Below, in pieces: positions 24,418 through 32,830 of a stretch of DNA of 35,734 nucleotides. Every line of letters begins with the position of its first letter. Position 1 is the stretch's first letter. The translations under genes and the position numbers were made by a program. The stretch is from Deltaproteobacteria bacterium (GTDB lineage: Bacteria > Myxococcota_A > Polyangia > Haliangiales > Haliangiaceae), in contig JACCTC010000125.1 of assembly GCA_013812655.1 (NCBI GenBank), forward strand, positions 1 to 35,734. The letters are read 5' to 3'. A model generated the notes under the pieces. The model made no database searches, was not told where the DNA came from, and was given only the letters and a program-made list of their open reading frames with translations.

Positions 24418-26223
24418 TCAGGCAGCGGGTGGCAGGTCGGGGCTGTCCGCGGACACGTCGGGCGGTGGCTCCTCTGACGACCACAGTCCCTCGCGAAGCT
24501 GGCGGATCGCGGCGCGCGCGGCGACGACCTGGGCGATCTGCTCGGTCGTGACAAGGCGCAGTCCCTCGATCTCACCGCCGGCCTCGCGGCGCTCGCGCAT
24601 CGTCCGATCGAGGATCTCGCTGATGCCCTTGTAGAGCGTGTTGCCGGCATTCGACACGAACTCCGAGAGCCGCTTCGCGAAGTCGTCGATGCAGCGATCG
24701 AAGTGCGGCTTCATCGCCTCGGCGGCGTTGAGCACTGCTGCGGGGACCTTTTCCTTGGCCTGGACCCGGATGTCGCCCGCGATCTTCGACTTCAGCACGA
24801 TCGCGAGGATCGGCGCGGCGAGCGTCAGTAGCCCGCCGGCGAGCGCGTTGACGAACAGCATCACCGTCGTGCCGAGCGCACCGACCGCGTAGATGCCGAC
24901 GTCGTACTTGAAGCTGTCGACCGTGATGTCGACCTGGGTGTCGTTCGGACCGAGCCGCTCCGAGAGCGTCGCCGCGGCGGCCGCGACGTTCTCGTTCGTG
25001 ATCGAGATGACCTCTTCGGCAAGGTGCTCGAGCATCGCCGCGAGCTTCGCGCCCTCGAGCTCCGCCCACTCCTTGAACTTGTCCTCGATGAAGACCGGCA
25101 GGTACGCCTTGACGTCGTTGGCATCGACCGCGTCGATCTGCGACGGCAGCGCGGCCACGAACGCCTTCGCGAACTGCTCGAGGTCGAGGCCGATCTGGTT
25201 CTTGATCGACTCGGCGTCGGCATCGATCCGGATGTGCAGCTCGTCGAGCTTGCGCTTCGACGTGTCGAGCTGTTCGCGGACCGCGTTGATCCGGACCTCG
25301 AGCTCGCCGATGTCGAGATCGTACGCGTGCATGCGCACGCCGAGGTTGTTCTCGAGGTAGGCGGCGGTGCGGCCGGCGTCGGCGGCGGCGTTGTCGAGGA
25401 TCACCTGCGCGCGATCGCGGGCGAGGAAGCGCTCGAGGTATGCGAGGAGCTCGGGCATCCCGCTCGCCTTGTCCTGGCTCTTCGCCCAGTCCTTCGCGGA
25501 CAGCGGGAACAGCACCGGGTCCGGAGTAATCTTCGCGAGCCCGCCGCGCACGTAGTCGATCACCGCGCTCCGCTCGTCGGCCGATAGCATGTCCATCTTG
25601 CCGAGCACGAAGATCAGCCGATCGCGCGCGGCCTCGAGGACGCGGCTGCGCAGGAACTCGCGCTCGCTGTCCTTCAGCGCCTGGCCGGCATCGAGCAGGA
25701 ACACGACGGCGTCGGCGCGCGGCACGTAGCCGTAGGTGACCTCGGCGCGCTGCTCGTTGAGATCGTTGACGCCCGGCGTGTCGACGAGCACGACGTTGTT
25801 CTGCAGGAGCTCGCTCGGGAACCCGACCTCGACGTACGAGACCTCGTTCGCGCGGCCGCCGGCGACGGTGACCCACTCCTTGAGCTGGCTCGCATCGAGC
25901 GGCTTGCTCTCGCCACCGTTGAGGACCACGCGCGCGGTCGGGCTCGCCGCGTACACGACGTGGTTGATCGAGGCAGTCGTCGGGGTGATCCCGGTCGGCA
26001 GGATATCGGCGCCGAGCAGGGCGTTCACGAACGTCGACTTGCCGTGGTTGAACTCGCCGAGCACGACGAGGTGAAACCGCTCGGACTCGAGCTTGGGGAT
26101 CCGTGTCGTCCGGATGTCGCGCGCGAACGTGATCATGCCGACGCCCTCGGCGACCTCCGCGAGGTGCTTGAAGCGCGCCACGATCTCGCGTTTTGCCTGC
26201 TTGTGATGTTCGAGAAGAATCAT
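24418..26223 (-). CDS. Dynamin-like GTPase with hydrophobic hairpin
   Basis: 601 residues. The GTPase domain starts near residue 50: G1 GEFNHGKST (56-64), G2 TPTT, G3 DTPG (148-151), and G4 GKMD (208-211), a variant of the usual NKxD/TKxD. Coiled stalk helices follow. A hydrophobic stretch at about residues 440-480 (IYAVGALGTTVMLFVNALAG, then LLTLAAPILAIVL) is the probable membrane-inserting hairpin seen in bacterial dynamin-like proteins and mitofusins. The C-terminal helices return as a second stalk segment (RLVTTEQIAQVVAARAAIRQ). It should bind GTP and remodel or fuse membranes. The M48 protease gene ends 8 bp upstream and a flippase-like gene precedes that, so the three look like one operon. 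Confidence 0.88.
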   Translation of the reverse strand: MILLEHHKQAKREIVARFKHLAEVAEGVGMITFARDIRTTRIPKLESERFHLVVLGEFNHGKSTFVNALLGADILPTGITPTTASINHVVYAASPTARVVLNGGESKPLDASQLKEWVTVAGGRANEVSYVEVGFPSELLQNNVVLVDTPGVNDLNEQRAEVTYGYVPRADAVVFLLDAGQALKDSEREFLRSRVLEAARDRLIFVLGKMDMLSADERSAVIDYVRGGLAKITPDPVLFPLSAKDWAKSQDKASGMPELLAYLERFLARDRAQVILDNAAADAGRTAAYLENNLGVRMHAYDLDIGELEVRINAVREQLDTSKRKLDELHIRIDADAESIKNQIGLDLEQFAKAFVAALPSQIDAVDANDVKAYLPVFIEDKFKEWAELEGAKLAAMLEHLAEEVISITNENVAAAAATLSERLGPNDTQVDITVDSFKYDVGIYAVGALGTTVMLFVNALAGGLLTLAAPILAIVLKSKIAGDIRVQAKEKVPAAVLNAAEAMKPHFDRCIDDFAKRLSEFVSNAGNTLYKGISEILDRTMRERREAGGEIEGLRLVTTEQIAQVVAARAAIRQLREGLWSSEEPPPDVSADSPDLPPAA

Positions 26224-26231
26224 GGCGCTCC

Positions 26232-27119
26232 TCAGAAGACCGAGATCAGCTCGCCGACCTGCTTGTCGACGTCGGGGAGGCTGGGCTTGCCGGCTGGATC
26301 CTGGCCGGTGACCGATGCGTAGAGCGCGGAGTCCGCAAATAGCCGGAGCGCCTGCACGCGCTTGGGCAGGTAGGGATGCGAGCGGAACATCTCGGCGTAG
26401 CGTCCGAGGCCCTTCTTGGTATCGGGCAGCGACTTCAGGTACTCCTCGGCGTTGAACGCGGAACCCTTGTCGAGCCCGAGCTCGAGCTTGACCATCGCGG
26501 TCAGCGTCTTGTCGAGGTCGCGCACGGCGAGTAGCGCGGCGCGATCGCAGGTGACCTCGGCGCGGCGTGACCACGCCTGTAGTGTCATGATTGCGGGCTG
26601 CACGACCCAGCGCACGAAGAACGCGGCCGAGCTCGTCAGGTAGTGCAGCGCGGTCGCGTAGAGGATGTGTCCGTTCTGGACGTGGCCAAGCTCGTGCCCG
26701 ATCGCGGCGACCAGCTCGGTCTCATCGAGCTTCTCTGCGAGGTCGAGGTTGACGATCAGGTGCGGTGCATCCTCGGTGCCGAGCACCTTGACCTTGATCG
26801 ACGAGGTCGGTGCGGCGAACACGATCGGCACCTGCACGCGTAGCGCGAGTCCGGCCGTCTTCGCGGCACGCCAGACCCGCGGGTACTGCTGATCGGTGAC
26901 CTTGACGGCGGTACCGAGCAGCTCGGTGCGCGCGACGTCGCGCCATAGCCGGGTCGTGGCCTCGAGGGCCATCGTGACCGGTCGCGCGAGCCCGAGGGTG
27001 CGGCGGAACTTGCGCTCCGCTGCGAACGCGTATGCCGCGCCCTCTCTCGCAGATTGTTCCATCGAGCCGCGGCGTGCCGCGAGCCATCGCGCGAAGTCGA
27101 AGTCGACGCCTACCGACAT
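26232..27119 (-). CDS. M48-family zinc metalloprotease
   Basis: 295 residues. The zinc site is HELGH at 142-146 with the third ligand probably Glu188 in SRRAEVTCDRAAL, the M48 arrangement. Flanking hydrophobic segments (about 155-182: ALHYLTSSAAFFVRWVVQPA) suggest membrane association, as in HtpX/Oma1-type enzymes. The usual AD after the third ligand reads CD here. No signal peptide is evident. It is the middle gene of a likely operon, 17 bp after the flippase-like gene and 8 bp before the dynamin-like GTPase. Eukaryotic Oma1 processes the dynamin Opa1, so protease control of the neighbouring GTPase is a tempting but untested idea. Confidence 0.88.
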   Translation of the reverse strand: MSVGVDFDFARWLAARRGSMEQSAREGAAYAFAAERKFRRTLGLARPVTMALEATTRLWRDVARTELLGTAVKVTDQQYPRVWRAAKTAGLALRVQVPIVFAAPTSSIKVKVLGTEDAPHLIVNLDLAEKLDETELVAAIGHELGHVQNGHILYATALHYLTSSAAFFVRWVVQPAIMTLQAWSRRAEVTCDRAALLAVRDLDKTLTAMVKLELGLDKGSAFNAEEYLKSLPDTKKGLGRYAEMFRSHPYLPKRVQALRLFADSALYASVTGQDPAGKPSLPDVDKQVGELISVF

Positions 27120-27136
27120 GCCGGCAGTATAGCGAT

Positions 27137-28120
27137 TCAGCCGGGATCCGCCTCTCCGGTGACCGTTGTTCGCGTCATGCGTTTGATGCGGCGGCGTGCG
27201 ATCGCGAGACAGCCGAGCCCCAGCAGGACGGCGAACCACAGGGTCGCGAGGCGCGTGAGTAGCGTGGCATCGATGGCGGCGGCGCGGTCGAGCTTCGCCG
27301 CACCCTGCACGAGCAGCAGCGTCATCGCGCCCTCGGTGACACCTAGCCCTCCGGGCAGGAACGACAGCGCGCCGGCGATCGTGGTTGCCGCGTAGATCAC
27401 CATCGCGAGCCCGAGGTCGACCTGCGCTCCCGGAAACGCATTCACGATCCCGGCGAAGCCGATGCACTCCGCGGCCCACGCCGGCAGCGCGATCAGCGTC
27501 GCGCCGATCAGCAACTTCGGCCGGCACAGCCCGACCAGCCCACCGTACATCTCGTGGAGCGGCTTGCGGAAGCGGCGGGTCATCTGCGGTCGGGTCACGA
27601 TATCGATCAGCGCGCGGGTCGGGCGTGGCCACGCGAGCAGCACGAGCCCGAACACGACGAGCGCCACCGCGCCGATCACGAGCGTGGTCTCGACGCCGTA
27701 GGCCGCGACGCCGATCACCGCGAGCACGAGCAGCGCGATCAGGTCGGTGACACGTTCGGCGATCACGATCGGCGCGGTCGCCGTGGGTGGGCTACCGTGG
27801 AGCTCGCGCAGCAGGTAGCTCTTCACGAGCTCGCCGAGCTTCGCGGGCGTGATCGAGAGCGACAGGCCGGCACCGAACACGAGCGCGCTCGAGCCCGCCG
27901 GCACCTCGACGCGCTGATGGCGCAGGTACATCTGCCAGCGCAGGAACCGGATCGCGTAGTTCGCGAGCGCGAGCCCGAGACACAGCACGAACGCGCTCCA
28001 GGCAAACCCGGACATCCGAGCGCCAAGCTCCCGGACGTCGCCGGCCATCACGATCGCTGCAACGCCGATCACGGCGATGATCGCGAGCCAGATCCAGCGG
28101 CGCACGTCCTGAGGTACCAC
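27137..28120 (-). CDS. LPG-synthase-TM/flippase-like membrane protein
   Basis: 327 residues with about eight transmembrane segments (WIWLAIIAVIGVAAIVMAG; AFVLCLGLALANYAIRF; LIALLVLAVIGVAAYGV and others). Motifs of the lysylphosphatidylglycerol-synthase transmembrane family (PF03706) are visible: FLRWQMYLRHQ, LSITPAKLGELVKSYLLRE, and SFLPGGLGVTEGAM. The family includes the flippase part of MprF and stand-alone proteins thought to move lipids or lipid-linked molecules; there is no synthase domain here. It heads a likely three-gene minus-strand operon with the M48 protease and the dynamin-like GTPase. Its start lies 50 bp from the divergent response-regulator gene, so a shared control region is expected. 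Confidence 0.88.
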   Translation of the reverse strand: MVPQDVRRWIWLAIIAVIGVAAIVMAGDVRELGARMSGFAWSAFVLCLGLALANYAIRFLRWQMYLRHQRVEVPAGSSALVFGAGLSLSITPAKLGELVKSYLLRELHGSPPTATAPIVIAERVTDLIALLVLAVIGVAAYGVETTLVIGAVALVVFGLVLLAWPRPTRALIDIVTRPQMTRRFRKPLHEMYGGLVGLCRPKLLIGATLIALPAWAAECIGFAGIVNAFPGAQVDLGLAMVIYAATTIAGALSFLPGGLGVTEGAMTLLLVQGAAKLDRAAAIDATLLTRLATLWFAVLLGLGCLAIARRRIKRMTRTTVTGEADPG

Positions 28121-28170
28121 GTCCGGTGGGGCTATTGACGTCGCGGAGCCCTGCAGCGTAGCGTCACCGC

Positions 28171-28551
28171 ATGAGCAAGCAGCCAGCTTCGGCGAGTATT
28201 TTGGTGGTCGACGACGACCCCGAGATCGTGTCCATGCTGAACACGCGGCTCACGGCACGTGGCTACAAGGTCTCGACCGCCAGCGACGGCAACATGGCCC
28301 TCGAGCTCGCTCGTCGCGAGCAGCCGGACCTCGTGCTGCTCGATGTCATGATGCCCGGCAAGTCAGGCTGGGAAGTCGCCCGCGCGCTCAAGCAGGATCC
28401 GACCACCCAGGCGATCAAGATCGTCATGGTCACCGCGATCGGTGCGCAGGTGAACGAGATCACGTCGCCGCTCTACGGCGCCGATGCCCACGTCGACAAG
28501 CCGTTCGAGTTCGAAAAGCTCGAGCGCGTGATCAGCCAGCTCGTGAAGTGA
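28171..28551 (+). CDS. Single-domain response regulator
   Basis: 126 residues, a receiver domain only. ILVVDDDPEIVSML holds the acidic pocket, LVLLDVMMPGKSGWEVA the phosphoacceptor Asp (about residue 56), MVTAIGA the Thr switch position, and DKPFEFEKL the conserved Lys. With no output domain it probably acts by protein contact or phosphotransfer, as CheY/FrzZ-type proteins do. No histidine kinase lies in the window. It is transcribed away from the flippase-like gene and toward the FHA/TPR gene. Confidence 0.94.
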   Translation: MSKQPASASILVVDDDPEIVSMLNTRLTARGYKVSTASDGNMALELARREQPDLVLLDVMMPGKSGWEVARALKQDPTTQAIKIVMVTAIGAQVNEITSPLYGADAHVDKPFEFEKLERVISQLVK

Positions 28552-28563
28552 TCGTCGCCCGAC

Positions 28564-28672
28564 ACCAGGTCGGTTTTTCGGTCAACCAGTCGGTCAACCG
28601 GTCGGTCAATCGGACGGTCGGTCGGTCTCCAGGTCGGTCTTCAGGCCGGTCTCCAGGCCGGTAAACCGGTCT
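28564..28672. repeat. GGTC-rich degenerate tandem repeat
   Basis: The gap between two convergent genes is filled by variants of CGGTC in units such as CAGGTCGGTCT, CAACCGGTCGGT and CAGGCCGGTCTC. The array ends at the stop codon of the FHA/TPR gene. Some units are self-complementary (ACCGGT), so it may fold. It could be a bidirectional terminator zone or a slippage product; no gene is present. Confidence 0.7.
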
Positions 28673-31009
28673 CTAGCCGCCGCCGTTGAGCGCTTTCTGT
28701 GCCTTCGCGGCCCACGGGCTCTTCGAATCGACGATCGCTTTGATCTGCCGGAGCTTCTGCCGTGCGCCGTCTGGATTCGAGTCGAGCTCGCGCATCGCCG
28801 CCGCGTAGATCTCGCCGGCACGCGTTTCGAGAGAATCCCGCACGGCCTTCGTGCTCGCGTTACCGCCGCCGACGCTCTCGGCGGTGCGGACCGCCTTGAA
28901 CGCGTTCTCGTAGTCCTTGGCGGCCATGAATGACACCGCGGCTCGCGGCGCGACCGTCGCGAGCTTGCTCCGGATCTCGTCGCTGAAAGCCCCACCGGCG
29001 CCGCGATCGAGGTTTGCCGCCTTGTTGAGTGCGTCGAACGCCTCGGTCGCCTTGGTCGCCGGCCCCATGCCGAGGTTGTAGTTGCGGCCGACCTGCGAGT
29101 ACACGGCAGCGACCGACTTGAGGTCCGATCCCTCGCTACCGCCGATCGAGCTCGCCGCGTTGACGAGGAGCGCAGCGGCGTCGGCGAACTTCTTCGCGCG
29201 ATAGAGCGAGTCGGCCTTCGCCTTGACGTCGCTGGTGTCGCTGGCGGCTGCGGTGCGCTTTGGCGCGCGCTCGGTTCGCTCGGTTCGCTCGGTTCGCTCG
29301 GTGACGGTCGGCGTCGGCTTCTCGCGCGTCGGCTTGCGGCGCTCCGGCTTCGGCGGGGTCGGCTTGGTCGCGATGGTCGGCACCGGCCTGGTGGGCTCGG
29401 GCCTGGTCGCGATCGTGGGCGCGGGCTTGGTGGGAGTGGTCGGGGGAGTTGTTGTCGGAGGAGTTGTCGTCGGGGGAGTTGTCGTCGGGGGAGTTGTCGT
29501 CGGGGTTGCCGGCGCCGTGGTCGGCGGAGTGGTCGACGCGACCGTCGTCGGCTTGGTCGCCACGCTCGGGGTTGGCTTGGTCGCCGAGGTCGGCGCGGCC
29601 GACGGCGTCACCGGGGCAGGCGCAGTGGCCCGGTCGTCGTCGATCGGCTCGACCATCGGTGCCGAGGACTTCCCGGGACTCTTCGCCGGTGCGGGAGGCT
29701 TCGAGGTGTTCTTGATGATCGCGATCGTCGAGATCGCCGCGAACAGCGCGAGCGCCGCACCGCCGAGCGCGAGCTTGGTGCGCCGCGACAGCTGCGGTGC
29801 GACGTACTGCGATGCGCCTGACATCGCACCGACCGCATACGGAGATGGCTGGACGAGCGCGGTCGAAGTCGCGTCTCGCGGGTTGCCGTTCAGCTGCGCG
29901 ATCTGAACGTGCTGATGCGGCATGTCCGACGCGCTCGGATAGCCAAAGTTGTGGTGGTGCAGCTGGTTCGGACCCTGCCCGGGAAGCGTCGTCGGCAGCT
30001 TGTTTGCCAGCGGCGCGACGCCGTTCTGCGATGCCTGCATGTGCGAACGGAGGCCACTACTGTCCCCGAGCAACGTCGGCTGCTGCGCGCCGAGGACGGG
30101 TGCTCGGTTGCCGCCGTTCGCCGTGCTGGGCAGCGGCATTGTCGACGCGGGAGTCGGTAGTGGCAGGTTCGGCGGCGGGATCGAGCCCTGAGCGCCATAG
30201 CCGTAGCCTGGCGCGGCCGAGGGCGCGCGCGGTCGAGGCAGCGGAGCCGGCGGCGGAATCGTCTTGGCGCGCAGTGGCGGCAGCGGCGCCAGGCGCTGGG
30301 CGGGCGTCGCGATGTCATCGCGGATCGGCTTGCCGGCGACCGTCGACGATTCTTCGCCATCGAGGTCGAACGTCGAGTTGAGCGAGTGGCGTGCGGCGCC
30401 ATTCGGATGGTCGAACCGGAACGTCGTGTTACCGATCTCGATCGTGTCGCCGTTCGCGAGCACGAACGGCTGATCTTCGATCGCGCCGTTGACGACGGTA
30501 CCGTTGCCCGAGCCGCGGTCCGCGACGACCCACTCGCCAGCCTCGTGACGGAGATCGAAGTGCTTGCGCGACACGGCGATGTCGGTGAGCACGAAGTCGT
30601 TGTCGATGCCGCGGCCGATCGTGTAGCTCTTGCCGGGCTTGATCTCGAGCTGCTGACCGGTGTCGTTGCCTTGCGTGATCAAGAGCCGCGCGATCGCGGG
30701 CGTGATCATCGACAGCTCGGCCTTCGCGCGCTGGTCGTCCACGGTGGGCTCGTCGAGGCCGGCCCCGTTCGTGTTCGTGACGTTCGTGATGCTGCGACGC
30801 GCGGGCTCGTTCACCATCGAGCGAATCTTTTCAGCGACCTCGCCCTGCTCGATCGTCGTGCTGGGCTCGTCCTCCCAGCCAGACTCGAGCGTCGTCTTCT
30901 CGTTGTCGTTGTCGCCGTCGAATTCCTCTGCGGACGCAAGGGCAGGAGCTTTCGGCACCACGTGCGCAGATACGCGCAGTGGCGCTCCAGAGTTAGGAGC
31001 CCGGCCCAT
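28673..31009 (-). CDS. FHA-domain membrane protein with C-terminal TPR-like region
   Basis: About 778 residues from the ATG at 31009. An acidic N-terminus precedes an FHA domain (about 100-205) with SYTIGRGIDNDFVLTD, AVSRKHF and GSGNGTVVNG, so a phosphothreonine reader. A long Pro/Ala-rich linker follows, then one transmembrane segment (LALGGAALALFAAISTIAI, near 415-435). The outside part is Pro/Thr-rich, with TTTPP repeats and TER repeats, and ends in about 170 residues of TPR-like helices (KADSLYRAKKFADAAALLVN; DGARQKLRQIKAIVD). It may link cytoplasmic Ser/Thr phosphorylation to an envelope complex. It is divergent from the FAH-folK operon, 72 bp away. Confidence 0.85.
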   Translation of the reverse strand: MGRAPNSGAPLRVSAHVVPKAPALASAEEFDGDNDNEKTTLESGWEDEPSTTIEQGEVAEKIRSMVNEPARRSITNVTNTNGAGLDEPTVDDQRAKAELSMITPAIARLLITQGNDTGQQLEIKPGKSYTIGRGIDNDFVLTDIAVSRKHFDLRHEAGEWVVADRGSGNGTVVNGAIEDQPFVLANGDTIEIGNTTFRFDHPNGAARHSLNSTFDLDGEESSTVAGKPIRDDIATPAQRLAPLPPLRAKTIPPPAPLPRPRAPSAAPGYGYGAQGSIPPPNLPLPTPASTMPLPSTANGGNRAPVLGAQQPTLLGDSSGLRSHMQASQNGVAPLANKLPTTLPGQGPNQLHHHNFGYPSASDMPHQHVQIAQLNGNPRDATSTALVQPSPYAVGAMSGASQYVAPQLSRRTKLALGGAALALFAAISTIAIIKNTSKPPAPAKSPGKSSAPMVEPIDDDRATAPAPVTPSAAPTSATKPTPSVATKPTTVASTTPPTTAPATPTTTPPTTTPPTTTPPTTTPPTTPTKPAPTIATRPEPTRPVPTIATKPTPPKPERRKPTREKPTPTVTERTERTERTERAPKRTAAASDTSDVKAKADSLYRAKKFADAAALLVNAASSIGGSEGSDLKSVAAVYSQVGRNYNLGMGPATKATEAFDALNKAANLDRGAGGAFSDEIRSKLATVAPRAAVSFMAAKDYENAFKAVRTAESVGGGNASTKAVRDSLETRAGEIYAAAMRELDSNPDGARQKLRQIKAIVDSKSPWAAKAQKALNGGG
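29268..29302 (-). repeat. 9-bp coding repeat (TER)
   Basis: Four near-identical copies of GGTTCGCTC (plus strand) encode Thr-Glu-Arg triplets in the linker of the FHA/TPR protein. Confidence 0.7.
29432..29511 (-). repeat. 15-bp coding repeat (TTTPP)
   Basis: Tandem units of GGAGTTGTCGTCGGG (plus strand), four to five copies, the last three nearly perfect, encode a Thr-Pro spacer in the extracytoplasmic part of the FHA/TPR protein. Perfect copies suggest recent expansion or contraction by slippage. Confidence 0.75.
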
Positions 31010-31081
31010 CACGGTTAATTGTACGGGGCCCAACCCTGGTGATCAATGACAGCTCCTGCGAGGTGTCCTACCTTTCCCGCC

Positions 31082-31738
31082 ATGAAGATCCAGGTCGTCA
31101 AGGCCGGCACCGTCGAGCACATCGACCTCGTCCCCAGCAAGATCATCGGTATCGGCGTCAACTATCGCGCCCACGCCGTCGAGATGGGAAAGGGGCTGCC
31201 CGAGGAGCCCCTCATGTTTCTCAAGCCACGCTCGGCGATCATCGGGGATGGCGACGCGATCGAGCGCCCCGCGGGCTACGAGCGGGTCGATTACGAGGGC
31301 GAGCTCGGCGTCGTGATCGGCACGCGCGCCAGCCGGATCTCGCGCGAGCGCGCCCTCGACGTCGTGCTGGGACTGACCTGCGTGAACGACGTCACCGTGC
31401 GCGATCTCCAGAAGCGCGACGGTCAGTGGACGCGTGCCAAGGGCTTCGACACGTTCTGCCCGATCGGGCCGCGCATCGTCGCGGGGCTCGATCCGGCGAA
31501 CCTCCGCATCATCACGCGGGTCAACGGCGAGATCCGCCAGGACTCGTCGACCGCCGATCTGATCTTCGATGTCCCGGCGATCATCGCGTTCGTCACCGCG
31601 CACATGACGCTCGAGGTCGGCGACGTGATCTCGACGGGAACGCCATCGGGCGTCGGCAACCTGACGGTCGGCGACACGGTCGAGGTCGAGATCGAGAACA
31701 TCGGCGTCCTGCGCAACACCGTGAAAGCGCGCGCGTGA
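31082..31738 (+). CDS. Fumarylacetoacetate hydrolase-family protein
   Basis: 218 residues from the ATG at 31082; a longer in-frame start at 31046 adds residues not typical of the family. FAH motifs: SKIIGIGVNYRAHAVEMG, EEPLMFLKPRSAI, YEGELGVVIG (metal-binding Glu), GFDTFCPIGP and VISTGTPSGVG. The short single-domain form matches acylpyruvase/oxaloacetate-decarboxylase-like members (FAHD1/YcgM type), which cleave C-C bonds or decarboxylate oxo-acids with Mg2+. Four bases separate its stop from folK, so they form an operon, though the pathways are unrelated. The substrate cannot be decided from sequence. Confidence 0.9.
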   Translation: MKIQVVKAGTVEHIDLVPSKIIGIGVNYRAHAVEMGKGLPEEPLMFLKPRSAIIGDGDAIERPAGYERVDYEGELGVVIGTRASRISRERALDVVLGLTCVNDVTVRDLQKRDGQWTRAKGFDTFCPIGPRIVAGLDPANLRIITRVNGEIRQDSSTADLIFDVPAIIAFVTAHMTLEVGDVISTGTPSGVGNLTVGDTVEVEIENIGVLRNTVKARA

Positions 31739-31742
31739 CGCC

Positions 31743-32246
31743 ATGACGACTCCGATCGAGCCGATCATCATCGGGCTCGGCGGCAACATCGGTAGCGAGG
31801 TCGCGATCACCGCACGGTTCCAGCGTGTTCGCGATGCGCTCGCCGAGCTCGGCGAGCTACGAGCAGCACCGCTCTATCGCAGCGCGCCGATCGGGCCGGC
31901 GCAGGATCCGTATCTCAACAGCGCGCTGTGGCTCCGCGTCGACCTCGAGCCGGTCGCGCTGCTCGCGGTGATGCAGGAGCTCGAGCATCTGCTCGGTCGC
32001 GATCGCGATCGCGAGGTGCGGTGGGGGCCACGGCTGATCGATCTCGATCTGCTGGTCTGGGGCCAACGCGTGATCCGAACCCCCGAGCTTGTCGTGCCAC
32101 ACCCGCACCTCGCCGAGCGCCGATTCGCACTGGCGCCGCTCGTCGATCTCGTCGGCGAGATGGTGATCCCCGGCATCGGTCCGGCCCGCGCTGCGCTCGC
32201 GCGGGTTGCCGATCAACCGGTCGAGCAGATCGCCCAGCGCTGGTGA
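31743..32246 (+). CDS. folK: 6-hydroxymethyl-7,8-dihydropterin pyrophosphokinase
   Basis: 167 residues, normal for HPPK. GLGGNIGSE, LYRSAPIGPAQDPYLNSA, WGPRLIDLDLLVWG (the two metal-binding Asp residues) and PHPHLAERRFALAPL are the diagnostic motifs. It transfers pyrophosphate from ATP to the pterin in folate synthesis, in the cytosol. It is cotranscribed with the FAH-family gene; no other folate gene is in the window. Its TGA abuts the stop of the convergent plsY with no gap. Confidence 0.96.
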   Translation: MTTPIEPIIIGLGGNIGSEVAITARFQRVRDALAELGELRAAPLYRSAPIGPAQDPYLNSALWLRVDLEPVALLAVMQELEHLLGRDRDREVRWGPRLIDLDLLVWGQRVIRTPELVVPHPHLAERRFALAPLVDLVGEMVIPGIGPARAALARVADQPVEQIAQRW

Positions 32247-32816
32247 TCAGCGCGCGAGCTTCGCGAGGTTCGTGCGATGGGTGTAGACAAGCAGCGCGGT
32301 CGTCATGCACGCGAGCGCGGTGTACGGACCATCGCCGCGCGCGACGAGCAGCCCGCTGATCGCCGCCATCCCGGCGAGTGAGCCGAGTGCGGGGACCCGC
32401 GTGATCCGCCAGATCACGACGAACACCAGCACAGCGATCCCCGCGAGATACGGCGCGATCGCGAGGAACACCCCGAACGCGGTGGCGACGCCCTTGCCGC
32501 CCTTGCCGCCGAGGAAGGGCGAGAAGCAGTGACCGAGGATCGCGGCGCCGCCGGTCAGCGCGACGATCGAGGGCCAGCCGCAGTAGTGCAGCGCGAGGAA
32601 CGTCGGCAGCGCGCCCTTGCCGGCGTCGAGCAAGAGCACGATCAGGCCGGTCCGGACCCCGAGCACGCGAGCGACGTTGGTCGCGCCGATGTTGCCGCTG
32701 CCGTGCTCCTGGATCGTGACGCCTCGGCGTCGCGCGATCAGCACGCCGAACGGGATCGCGCCGGCGACGAAGCCGCCGAGGACAAGGCCGATCATGCCGA
32801 CGGGCCAGAGGGACAT
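32247..32816 (-). CDS. plsY: Glycerol-3-phosphate acyltransferase PlsY
   Basis: 189 residues with about five transmembrane segments. Motifs are GSGNIGATNVAR, ALPTFLALHY preceded by DAGKG, and GHCFSPFLGGKGGKGVAT, the acylphosphate- and glycerol-phosphate-binding loops of PlsY. It makes lysophosphatidic acid from acyl phosphate and glycerol-3-phosphate in the inner membrane. It lies 14 bp downstream of the helicase gene, so it may belong to the hisIE-helicase-plsY transcript. Confidence 0.96.
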   Translation of the reverse strand: MSLWPVGMIGLVLGGFVAGAIPFGVLIARRRGVTIQEHGSGNIGATNVARVLGVRTGLIVLLLDAGKGALPTFLALHYCGWPSIVALTGGAAILGHCFSPFLGGKGGKGVATAFGVFLAIAPYLAGIAVLVFVVIWRITRVPALGSLAGMAAISGLLVARGDGPYTALACMTTALLVYTHRTNLAKLAR

Positions 32817-32830
32817 ACCGGCAGCTTGGC

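Noticed and set aside
28564-28672. Possible CRISPR or attachment site
   Set aside because: Units are short, degenerate and unspaced; no integrase or cas gene is nearby.
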